64,000 nt of DNA from JBEDUK01 sp040414485 (GTDB lineage: Bacteria > Actinomycetota > UBA4738), in assembly GCA_040414485.1 (NCBI GenBank), contig JBEDUK010000056.1, forward strand, positions 12,327 to 76,326, in the 5' to 3' direction. The position numbers were made by a program, and so were the translations under genes. Position 1 is the stretch's first letter. The number at the start of each line of letters is the position of its first letter. Of the stretch, positions 42,312 through 50,281 are shown in pieces. The notes below the pieces were generated by a model, which saw only the letters and a list, made by a program, of their open reading frames with translations, searched no databases and was not told the DNA's origin.

Positions 42312-44105
42312 CTACCCGTCGAGGGGATCGCGGTCCAGACCGGTCCCAAGACCGTCGTCGCCGACCGCGGCGGCCACATCGCTCTCGGTCCCCGGACCAT
42401 CGTCCCTTCGGTCGAGCGCGCGCGCGGCCGCTCCGTTCGAACTGCCCCGCCGGTGTTGACCGTGATAGGCGCCTCGCCGTCTCGCCCCGATGAGCGTGTC
42501 CCACAGCACGCCCAGCTCGAGCACATCGCGGAACCAGTACAGAGCCACCGCGTAGAGCGCGCTCGATAGCAGGGCAAACGCCCCGAACGAGCCGATCGAA
42601 GAGCCGATCTCGTTCCGCATCAGCACACCGACCACGCCGAAGCAGACCACTGACGCCGCGGCAACGATCCAGAAACCCCGCCCCAGCGTGCCCAGCCGCA
42701 TCAGCACTCGGACCTGGATCAGCGCCGCGATGTTGTTCACCGCAGTCGCGATGGCCAGCGCCAGAGCCGCGCCGTCGATACCGTGGTGCGGAATCAAGAC
42801 CAGCGAGAGGACGGCCGTCAGGATCAGCGTCAAAACTGTGTTCGCCAGGTTCCACACGACGTGGCCGCCCATGAGCAAGATGACCTGGACCGGGCCGGCG
42901 GCCATCGAAACCAGCATCCCCAAAGACATGATGGTGAGGGCCGTCGCCCCGAAAACGAAGCTGGCACCGAACAGATGCCGCATGAAGAAGGACGACCATA
43001 CGGCGATCACGATATAGACCGGCCAGGAGCCGATCATCACCCACCATGTCGACACCTGATAGACATTCTGGGCGCGCTCGATGTCGTCGCGCGCCAGAAA
43101 GCCGCTGATCTGCGGCGAAATTACAAAGAAGACGGCCTGCAGAGCGAGGGTGCCGAACTTCATGAATCGATACGCAGCCCCAAACACCGCGACGCCGGCG
43201 GTGGTCGACAATGCACCGAGCAACAGAATGTTGATATTCCCAGTCAGCGTAACGATGACGGATGCCACCCCGCGCGGTCCGGCAAAGCGCCAGAATTCCC
43301 CGAAGACCTTGCTCGCATGGGTCTTCGGGGTGGGCGAATCACGCCGTCTGCGCTCCAAGGGAAGCAGCAGCCGGCGGATCCATACGAGGATGAAGATGAG
43401 CCCAAGGAGGATCGCCCCGTTGCTCGCGTATGCCAGGGAGATGCCGGCCAGACCCAAGACGAGCGCGGCGCCTGCTGCGGCAGTACGGGTAACGGGCACC
43501 ATCACGTTGTCCACCAGCACGACGGGTCGGATGGTTCCGAACCCTCTGCTTGCCGCCAGCGCGGTCGCGTACACGCTCATGACTGGAACGAAGAACGCCA
43601 TGACCTGGATGTATGGCAACAGCTCGTGAGAGCTGTTGCGGCCCAGCAGCTGCGCGATCTGGGGCCCGAGGAAGAAGAGGATGCTGCCGAGCGCCGTCCC
43701 CAGGATCGCGACGGGCACGAGCCCGATCGCAAGGCTCGTGCGGATGTCGTTCACGCGATCCAGCACGCGATACCTCGGGATGAACCGCACATACGCGGTA
43801 TCGGCTCCCAGCTTCGCGATGTTCGTGCAGATCGTGGCGAGGGCGATCGCCTCGAAGAAGCGGGCGGCGTCGATTTTTCCGAATCCGCGGGCGGCGATGA
43901 CCACGAAGACGAACCCAAGAAGGTCGGACAGGATGCTTCCGCCAAGCTTCAGCGATCCATCGCGCGCGACGCGCGACAGGTCTCCCCTGCGTGCGCCGGC
44001 CCCTCCGCCGCCCCTAGAGGTCCTCGCCGTTGTAGCAGGCGGAACAATGCCGTCGGCATTCGAGGGCGTCGTCGCACCCCATGGGCGTTTCCCCGCGTCG
44101 CGCAT
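42312..44105 (-). CDS. Polysaccharide flippase (Wzx/MOP superfamily)
   Basis: A 597-residue membrane protein with about a dozen to fourteen hydrophobic helices of the polysaccharide-transporter type: LGGSILSDLLGFVFVVIAAR at the first helix, AKLGADTAYVRFIPRY in the typical first cytoplasmic loop, and FFVPVMSVYATALAASRGFG. It would flip lipid-linked repeat units across the membrane. ATG 44105 is taken as start; the open frame extends a further 62 codons, which would overlap the divergent sulfotransferase gene and has no homology. The 60-residue C-terminal tail is hydrophilic and rich in Arg, Gly and Asp. Confidence 0.87.
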   Translation of the reverse strand: MRDAGKRPWGATTPSNADGIVPPATTARTSRGGGGAGARRGDLSRVARDGSLKLGGSILSDLLGFVFVVIAARGFGKIDAARFFEAIALATICTNIAKLGADTAYVRFIPRYRVLDRVNDIRTSLAIGLVPVAILGTALGSILFFLGPQIAQLLGRNSSHELLPYIQVMAFFVPVMSVYATALAASRGFGTIRPVVLVDNVMVPVTRTAAAGAALVLGLAGISLAYASNGAILLGLIFILVWIRRLLLPLERRRRDSPTPKTHASKVFGEFWRFAGPRGVASVIVTLTGNINILLLGALSTTAGVAVFGAAYRFMKFGTLALQAVFFVISPQISGFLARDDIERAQNVYQVSTWWVMIGSWPVYIVIAVWSSFFMRHLFGASFVFGATALTIMSLGMLVSMAAGPVQVILLMGGHVVWNLANTVLTLILTAVLSLVLIPHHGIDGAALALAIATAVNNIAALIQVRVLMRLGTLGRGFWIVAAASVVCFGVVGVLMRNEIGSSIGSFGAFALLSSALYAVALYWFRDVLELGVLWDTLIGARRRGAYHGQHRRGSSNGAAARALDRRDDGPGTESDVAAAVGDDGLGTGLDRDPLDG

Positions 44106-44115
44106 CCAGCCGAGC

Positions 44116-44121
44116 AGTCTA
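44116..44121 (-). promoter_or_regulatory. Candidate near-leaderless promoter of the flippase gene (-10 box)
   Basis: Minus-strand TAGACT, 10 bases before ATG 44105; it would give a leader of only two or three bases. It is the same hexamer as before gene A. Confidence 0.38.
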
Positions 44122-44282
44122 TCTGTTCGCCCAGTCCAGCAAGCGACGCTGCGCGAGAGGTATGCCCACCCCCTCGAAGGCGTCCTTGCGGCCCGGCTCT
44201 CCAATCGACAACCAGTGGCCAGTTGGGACCGTGTATGCTTCGACCTGACGTAGCAACGCTGTGACAAACGTTCTACGAACGC

Positions 44283-45179
44283 ATGTCCCAATGCGCCATC
44301 GTTGCAGGGGTGCGGGTGGCATTGCTCACATCAAACATGCTCCGCTCGTTTCCTTCGACCCGAAAAAGGGTCGACCGCATCGCGATCTCGTATGGAGCGT
44401 CGTTCATCGCCGGCTTCCGAGAGCGGTCACTGTTCGGCCAAATCGAGACGTACTGCATGTTCGTTGGCTACGCTCGAAGTGGTCACAGTCTGGTCGGATC
44501 ACTCCTTGATGCACATCCTGACATCGTGATCGCGCATGAGCTGGACGCATTGGGATTCATCCAAAACGGCTTCAGCCGCTCGCAGCTGTACGCGTTGATC
44601 CTCAACAACTCACGCGCGATCAGCGCCAGCGGCCGCGAGCAGACCGGTTACACGTATGAGGTTCCCGGCCAATGGCAAGGCCGGTTCCGCACGCTGCAGG
44701 TCATCGGAGACAAGCGTGGCCATATGTCGACCGCGAGACTCCAACGGCGGCCGGAGCTCATCGATCGACTGGAACGGGTTGTCCGAGACCCCGTGCGCCT
44801 GATCCATGTGGTCCGGAACCCGTTCGACAACATCAGCACGATCGCGAAGCGCCGCGGCACGACCCTCGAGTACGCGGCCGAGCGTTACTTCTCGCTGGCC
44901 GAGACCGTGTCCACGCTGCGGCGCAGACTGGGATCCGAACGCATGATGGACCTCAGGCACGAGTCACTGATCGAGGATCCTCGGGGAGCCCTGAAGCAGT
45001 TGTGCGGCTTCCTGAACGTCGCGGCGGACGACGCATACCTCGACGACTGCGCCCGAGTAGTCTTTGCCTCGCCCCACCGCACTCGCTTCGACGCGGACTG
45101 GAGCGATCAACTCAAGGCCAGGGTGGCAACGCGCGCACGCGACATCCCGTTCCTTGCCGACTACCACTGGGATGACTAG
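44283..45179 (+). CDS. Sulfotransferase family protein 4
   Basis: Paralogue of sulfotransferase 3: MFVGYARSGHSLVGSLLDAH at residues 59-78 and HVVRNPFDNISTIAKR for the 3'-phosphate site, ending in HWDD. 298 residues from ATG 44283. An ATG at 44337 aligns better with the start of sulfotransferase 3 but has no ribosome-binding site; a TATGCT at 44234-44239 could be a promoter for the longer form. The upstream 18 residues have no counterpart in the paralogue. It converges with gene E. Confidence 0.82.
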   Translation: MSQCAIVAGVRVALLTSNMLRSFPSTRKRVDRIAISYGASFIAGFRERSLFGQIETYCMFVGYARSGHSLVGSLLDAHPDIVIAHELDALGFIQNGFSRSQLYALILNNSRAISASGREQTGYTYEVPGQWQGRFRTLQVIGDKRGHMSTARLQRRPELIDRLERVVRDPVRLIHVVRNPFDNISTIAKRRGTTLEYAAERYFSLAETVSTLRRRLGSERMMDLRHESLIEDPRGALKQLCGFLNVAADDAYLDDCARVVFASPHRTRFDADWSDQLKARVATRARDIPFLADYHWDD

Positions 45180-45251
45180 GTCTGCCCCAAGACGTTCCTA
45201 ACGACGTCGAGTACCCTCGGGTCCCAACACATCTGGCCGGTGAGCGGCGCT

Positions 45252-46661
45252 TCACTCGATGTAGCCGAGCATTCGCAAGTGCTCGGCGACCTCGTCCTCA
45301 GACTGAGCACCGGGCTCGTACTGCGGTTGTGTGAGGCGCCGCGACCGCCAGGCTCGCTCGTGATCCTCGAACGGGGCGGCGGCTTCGGGCTGCCAACCGA
45401 GCACGTCGTGCTCCTCGTTCGGATCCGACGCCAGGTCGAAGAGCCACCGGCGTCCATCCTCGGACGCAATCAGCTTTCGATCGCCTATCCGGATGGCGAC
45501 ACCGGCGTTGAATGCGAGCGGCGGCAGGGAGAGTCGGTCGTGCTTCTCGATTGTCGCCCTGACGCGTGACCGCAGACCTGTGGAGCGCACCGTCGACTCG
45601 TATTCGCTGACGATAGCGCCGTTCGGTGACATGGGCTCCTCATCCCGGTCAGCTATGGCCTCGAGCCACGCACGCAGCCCGAGCATCGACACCGGCTGGT
45701 CAACGAGCCCTGGGCCGATGTCCACGCCGAATCCCGCGACGAGCAGCGGTACGTGTAGCAACGGCTCGTGAAGAGATGAGTTGTGCGTGAACATGCCGTG
45801 CTCTCCGAGATGTTCGCCGTGATCGCCCACCATGACGACCACAGTCGGGCGGCTGCGGGCCCGGATGGCGGAAACCAGTCGGCCGATCAACCAATCCTCG
45901 TAGCGGGCGGCTGCGAAATAGAGCCGCCGAACAGCATCGATGTATCCCGGAGGAGGGTCCACCAAGCCAAGTGTGTAAAGGATGAACCTTCCCGGCATAC
46001 CCTTCGTATTCGACAGTCGAACGGTTTCGCGACGCTTCCAGGGCGCGTATGGAAAGAACGGCCTGGGCGGGTCATAGGGCCGATGGGTCTCCATCAGATT
46101 GATCGCCGTGAAGAGTGGGTCTCGACCTGGGGAGGCCAGCTGCTGCGATACCGCTTCGATCGTCCGCTTGCCTCCGCTGTCCAACTTGCCCCAGGCGTGC
46201 CTCACCTGATTGCGGAGCATCTCGGACTTGCCTTTGATCGGATTACGGTGGCCGCGTCGCACATCGAAGCTCAGCATGTGGTCGAAGCCTCGATCGAACC
46301 CTCCCCACCCGCTCACCCAGACGTTGCAACTCCCTCCCCACGTGCGGTAGCCCCGCTGCGCGAGCGAGTCGGTAAGCCAAGGCCCGCTGTATCCGCGGAC
46401 GGCTTCGGCCGGCGAACTGGGCCGATCGCCATCCCACGAGATGGCGTCTCCAGTGATCCCGTGTTCGGTTGGCAACAAGCCGGAGAAGATGGAGGCAGTG
46501 GACGGCAGGGTCCAGGGCGCAGGCGCGTAGGATTGGGTGTAGACAATGCCGCGGGTCGCCAACTCCGCCACAGCTGGAGTATCAACGGCAATGTTCCACG
46601 GCGAAAAGGCGTCGGCTCGCGCTGTGTCGCAGAGCACCAAGACGATGTCCGGCGGGGTCAC
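45252..46661 (-). CDS. Sulfatase-like alkaline-phosphatase-superfamily enzyme E
   Basis: DIVLVLCDTARADAF (Asp12), PWTLPSTASIFSGLLPTEHG with Thr51 and a Thr where sulfatases have Arg, VMVGDHGEHLGEHGMFTHNS and the end LRMLGYIE show it is a paralogue of C and D. 469 residues, no signal peptide. Starts with GTG 46661, eight bases after TATACT, so it is probably a leaderless mRNA. Like C and D it lacks a convertible Cys or Ser; a role in moving phosphate or phosphoethanolamine-type groups is as likely as any sulfate chemistry. Confidence 0.82.
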   Translation of the reverse strand: MTPPDIVLVLCDTARADAFSPWNIAVDTPAVAELATRGIVYTQSYAPAPWTLPSTASIFSGLLPTEHGITGDAISWDGDRPSSPAEAVRGYSGPWLTDSLAQRGYRTWGGSCNVWVSGWGGFDRGFDHMLSFDVRRGHRNPIKGKSEMLRNQVRHAWGKLDSGGKRTIEAVSQQLASPGRDPLFTAINLMETHRPYDPPRPFFPYAPWKRRETVRLSNTKGMPGRFILYTLGLVDPPPGYIDAVRRLYFAAARYEDWLIGRLVSAIRARSRPTVVVMVGDHGEHLGEHGMFTHNSSLHEPLLHVPLLVAGFGVDIGPGLVDQPVSMLGLRAWLEAIADRDEEPMSPNGAIVSEYESTVRSTGLRSRVRATIEKHDRLSLPPLAFNAGVAIRIGDRKLIASEDGRRWLFDLASDPNEEHDVLGWQPEAAAPFEDHERAWRSRRLTQPQYEPGAQSEDEVAEHLRMLGYIE

Positions 46662-46669
46662 GGGGATGC

Positions 46670-46675
46670 AGTATA
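46670..46675 (-). promoter_or_regulatory. Probable leaderless promoter of sulfatase-like gene E (-10 box)
   Basis: Minus-strand TATACT, then 8 bases, then GTG 46661. It has no Shine-Dalgarno, in line with leaderless translation from GTG. Confidence 0.52.
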
Positions 46676-46827
46676 GGGACTGCCAGCAGGGTGACGGGAT
46701 GCCGACCTTTCTCCCTGGGGATCAAGCCTCCGCCCGGTGCCGCCCACAGCCGCTTGGGACTCCGTTCGCAGTCCCATCGTCGAGCCGGGACCTCTCGAAC
46801 CAGCCGCGCCGCCTGCTCCCGCGGCGA

Positions 46828-46833
46828 TAGAGT
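46828..46833 (+). promoter_or_regulatory. Probable leaderless promoter of the GT2 gene (-10 box)
   Basis: TAGAGT, then 8 bases (CACGCCCG), then ATG 46842. It faces gene E across 180 bases. Confidence 0.45.
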
Positions 46834-46841
46834 CACGCCCG

Positions 46842-47726
46842 ATGTCCGGCACCCCCCTCTTCTCAGTGATCATCCCCACGCACGGTCGTGGACAGTTCTT
46901 GTCTCGCGCACTTGGGTCGGTGTTGGAGCAGACGATTGCGGACTTCGAATGCATCGTGGTCGATGACGCGAGCCCGACACCGGTGACGGTCCCTGCGGAT
47001 CCCCGTATCCGCCTCATCCGGCGAGAGGTGAACGGCGGCGTGTCCGCCGCTCGCAACACGGGACTGCGCGCGGCGACCGGCAGGTACGTGACCTTCCTGG
47101 ATGACGACGACACCTACGCGCCGGAACGGCTGGCGATCGGAGTGGCTGGCCTGGAGCATGGCCCTCTGTCCACCTGCTGGATGGCGCCGCTCGGAGTTGC
47201 CCCGAGCCGGCGTCAATGGAAGGCCCTCAGACGCCATGAGAACCGACAGCTGGATGGGAACGTGCATGACACGATCGCAACGGAGGTCCGCCCCCACCTT
47301 GGACAGGTCTCGATGCAAAGAGACCTCGTTCCGCCATTCGAGGAGTCTTTGTCCACCCTCGAGGACGTGGAGTGGTGGATCCAGGCCACCCGTAGAAGCG
47401 GTGTCACGTGCGTCCGGCGGATCGGTTACTTCCAACAGTGGCACAAGGGGGTTCGACTGACGGACAGCCTCCGCACGCGGCTCGAGGACAATCGTCGACT
47501 CCTCGACCTCCATGCCGAGTATTTCGCCGAGCACCCGAAGGCAGAGGCGATGCGATGGAGGCACATCGGACGGGTCTTGAGCCTGCTGGGCGACCGTGCC
47601 GGTTCGCGCAGGGCGTTCGCGCGCTCGATGCGCCTGCACCCACGCATCAACACGATGTGGTACGCCATGCGGACGGAGGCGCAGAGCGTCGTCCGTGGCC
47701 GAAAGAAGGCCCCGCCACGGAGGTAA
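46842..47726 (+). CDS. Glycosyltransferase family 2
   Basis: GT-A fold inverting transferase. FSVIIPTHGRGQFLSRALGS begins the nucleotide-binding domain, IVVDDASPTP and TFLDDDDTYAPERL (the DxD metal-binding motif) follow, with GGVSAARNTGL between. 294 residues from ATG 46842; the frame is open further upstream but a leaderless -10 box fixes this start. Cytoplasmic; it should add a sugar to the lipid-linked unit. No membrane segments. Confidence 0.88.
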   Translation: MSGTPLFSVIIPTHGRGQFLSRALGSVLEQTIADFECIVVDDASPTPVTVPADPRIRLIRREVNGGVSAARNTGLRAATGRYVTFLDDDDTYAPERLAIGVAGLEHGPLSTCWMAPLGVAPSRRQWKALRRHENRQLDGNVHDTIATEVRPHLGQVSMQRDLVPPFEESLSTLEDVEWWIQATRRSGVTCVRRIGYFQQWHKGVRLTDSLRTRLEDNRRLLDLHAEYFAEHPKAEAMRWRHIGRVLSLLGDRAGSRRAFARSMRLHPRINTMWYAMRTEAQSVVRGRKKAPPRR

Positions 47727-47872
47727 TGTGGGGATCGTATCGGCGTCTTTCTTCACCCGACGCACGTGCCAAGGAACAGGTGACATCGATCGCGGTGGTG
47801 CGCCAACTGCTCGTCCGGTGGCCGGAGATTCTAGACCGCTTACTCCTGGTCGGTCGGCTCAGCAGTAATGGG

Positions 47873-49126
47873 TCAGCTCGATTGGGGCGAACGGCTCGAG
47901 CCGTCTGACAACGTCACTCCTACCGGCCTCCCCTTCCCAAGCTCGCTGATTGAAGTGGGGTCCATGAACCCGGAATCCTCTCCATACCCACCTAGAACGT
48001 ACATCTTGTCCTGCAGGCTCTTTCGATCGCTCAGAATCTTGGCGCCCGCCTGGTTTCGTCGCGCCTCATTGAGCATCCCCAGGACTCCCCACGCATCTGC
48101 TACCGGATCATACTGCAGGACGTCCGGCAGCGCCGTCGGCCATTGCCCGCAACCGGCGAGAATGAGGCTGTTATGCAACGGCCCCTGGGGGTACCCAAAG
48201 GCTTGCGACTCGTCACACGGCTCAGGTAGATCAGCGACCCCTGCATCGTCCCAGCTCTTATCCCCCAAGCTCCATGATTCGACGGTCCGAACTGGGGTGA
48301 GGTTCCCGTCCGAGATCGTGTCACCGCCGATCGCGTAAATCCGGTCACCGAGAACGGTTGTCGTAATGTAGCCACGAGCGACCGTCAATTCCGGGCCTTG
48401 GTGCCACCGCGTCCCGGCAGGAGCTATCGGATTAAACAGCCATGTCTGGGCCGACTCATCATCGCTACAGCCGTTTGCCGCGAACGATAGACCGCCCATC
48501 AGGACGGCCTGATTACTCCATGTGGAGCGTGGAATGCGGTGACCGCCCTCGGCCATCGATGGGGTCACTCCCATCGCCGGCAGGCTGACGCATCCGGCAG
48601 GAGTCGTGCCCGGCCATGGATCCTCGTCAAACAACCGAGTCTCGTTGGTGACCGGATAGTAGGCCTGAACAGTGGTGACGATATCGCCTTTAGCGTCACG
48701 GCCACCGAAGATGTAGTAGCCCAACCCCTCTGAATCCTTCAGGGCCACGATCCCATAGTCACTCACCGGGACGGGCATATCGACTCCGGTATCAACGTAC
48801 GTCTTGGCGTAGACATCGTAGTACCAGACAGATCCATCAGTGCTGTCATCCGCCGTCCTAAATCCGAGAATGTAGATCCGGCCATGGGGCCTCGGCCTCT
48901 GCGTTGTGTCCCAAACCTGCGGTGGAGCATATTGGGCGTCGAAACGAGCACCAGCGAAAGGGCTGGGTGGATCATAGATCCACAATACGGAAGCCCCTAC
49001 GTGACTCGTGCCGGTCGGATCTGCGCGCGGGACCGTCGACGATACGGCGATTTCGGGGTTGCCCAAGATACCGAGGAGAATCATCACCAACAGCAGGCTC
49101 AGAATTTGCAGTTGGCGAAACCTCAT
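47873..49126 (-). CDS. Secreted Kelch-repeat protein
   Basis: N-terminal signal or membrane anchor (LQILSLLLVMILLGILG, residues about 7-23), then repeated Kelch-type blades: RIYILGFRTADDS, YYIFGGRDAKGD, RIYAIGGDTISDG and KMYVLGGYGEDSG, each a glycine-rich turn after a hydrophobic strand, forming a beta-propeller. 417 residues. An excellent AAAGGAGGT precedes the ATG. Third-position GC looks lower than in the neighbouring genes, a possible sign of transfer. Kelch propellers bind sugars or proteins; role here unknown. Confidence 0.75.
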   Translation of the reverse strand: MRFRQLQILSLLLVMILLGILGNPEIAVSSTVPRADPTGTSHVGASVLWIYDPPSPFAGARFDAQYAPPQVWDTTQRPRPHGRIYILGFRTADDSTDGSVWYYDVYAKTYVDTGVDMPVPVSDYGIVALKDSEGLGYYIFGGRDAKGDIVTTVQAYYPVTNETRLFDEDPWPGTTPAGCVSLPAMGVTPSMAEGGHRIPRSTWSNQAVLMGGLSFAANGCSDDESAQTWLFNPIAPAGTRWHQGPELTVARGYITTTVLGDRIYAIGGDTISDGNLTPVRTVESWSLGDKSWDDAGVADLPEPCDESQAFGYPQGPLHNSLILAGCGQWPTALPDVLQYDPVADAWGVLGMLNEARRNQAGAKILSDRKSLQDKMYVLGGYGEDSGFMDPTSISELGKGRPVGVTLSDGSSRSPQSS

Positions 49127-49242
49127 GCCCGGACCTCCTTTACCTGGAGTGACCTCTCTGGCGCTGGTTCTTCAGCTCCGTCGGTAGGGCGACCATCTAC
49201 CTTTGGACATCTCGTCTGCGCAGGCGGCAAGAGAAGGTATGT

Positions 49243-49779
49243 TTACGCGATCTCCACGCCAGCGACACCCGGCCATGCGGTCCCCCTTCTAACTCGGAGC
49301 CATTCACGCACGAAGGTGTTCGTCCAGTCAAGCCCAGGATCATCCATTTCGAGAACGGTGGGTGGCGCATCGGGAGCCAAGACCGCTGGGCGACTGCAAC
49401 AAGGATATCGACGCCGAATGGCCCACGGCGTAGTGCCCCACGTACAGACCGGCCATTTCAATCGCCTCCATTATGACAAGGGGAGCCTGGATGATGCTCC
49501 TCCCGTTGACCAAGTCAGTCGACGGGGAGGAGGCGCCCATGGGTCCCGCGAGGAGGTACGCAGGCGTGAGGCGGTGTTGGGCCGCGCCCTCGGAGGTCAG
49601 GTGAGCGTGATCGACACCTGCCGCGGGGCCGGATGGTCCAGAAGCTGGTTCGCCGAGCTGAGGGCACCCGGAACCTCCACATCGGAAGGCGGGTTTGCTC
49701 TCCAAGCTCCGATCGCCCGAGCGAGCGGAGCACCAGCGTCCGCTCCGCTGATGGATCTGATCATCGACGACGCCATCAA
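49243..49779 (-). pseudogene. Possible frameshifted gene remnant
   Basis: Read in one minus frame, 49779 to 49597 gives a protein-like segment (VEVPGALSSANQLLDHPAPR) then a stop; the next frame continues with AQHRLTPAYLLAGPMGASSP and ends near 49340; the first frame resumes with PPTVLEMDDPGLDWTNTFVR and stops at 49243. Two compensating frameshifts in one former gene would explain this. The family is not recognised, and it could also be noncoding sequence with chance open frames. Confidence 0.25.
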
Positions 49780-49987
49780 CTATCTGACGGAGGGACCCCG
49801 CTTCATCGCCGCGCACCTGGCCCTACTCCGGCTCGGCTCCTCGTCGGTCTTCACACGGCCGGGGTGCCGAACACGTTGAGCCGAGCCGATCTTGCTCGCC
49901 GGTGTGCACCCATGGCCGCGGCGGAATCCCTGGCTGCATCCGAGGGCGGACCGATCACCGAACGAGGGGCTCTGGGAGCGGCGGGCG

Positions 49988-50158
49988 ATGGAGGTCATCC
50001 GCCGCCATACCGGCTCGGAGGTGGTTGGTAAGGAGGTGTTCCTGGACAACATGTACGTGGGCAGGCTCAAGGCGAAGGCAGGTCTGGGCAACACTCGGCG
50101 GTCGACGCGCTTCAGCGAAGCCGTCCTCTCCATCGACTACAACTCTTTGATCCCCTAG
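49988..50158 (+). CDS. Possible small protein or gene remnant (56 residues)
   Basis: ATG 49988, with GGGAG nine bases upstream, opens a frame of 56 codons (MEVIRRHTGSEVVGKEVFLD ... ending in DYNSLIP) with normal amino-acid composition. No homology is recognised. It may be the 3' end of a decayed gene, because the same frame stays open upstream without homology. Confidence 0.25.
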   Translation: MEVIRRHTGSEVVGKEVFLDNMYVGRLKAKAGLGNTRRSTRFSEAVLSIDYNSLIP

Positions 50159-50281
50159 GACCATCGGCCAATGGCTAAGCCCGTCTGACCGGTTTCCGGG
50201 TCACCCCCTCAAGCGCTAACCGCGCGCCTGCCGATCGAGGCCTACATCAGTCATTCCACGCATTCACATGGGGAGGGAAGC

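Larger units (their letters stand above)
49127..50281. other. 1.15-kb region without an intact recognisable gene
   Basis: Between the Kelch genes no full-length gene is recognisable. Short protein-like stretches occur in several frames: minus strand 49597-49779 and 49243-49461 (same frame), minus strand 49340-49600 in a neighbouring frame between them, and plus strand 49988-50158. The mixture looks like decayed genes or a rearrangement boundary. Confidence 0.45.

Noticed and set aside
33887..46661. Calling the sulfatase-like genes arylsulfatases
   Set aside because: The nucleophile position is Thr and the Arg of the formylglycine motif is absent, so the activity cannot be assumed.
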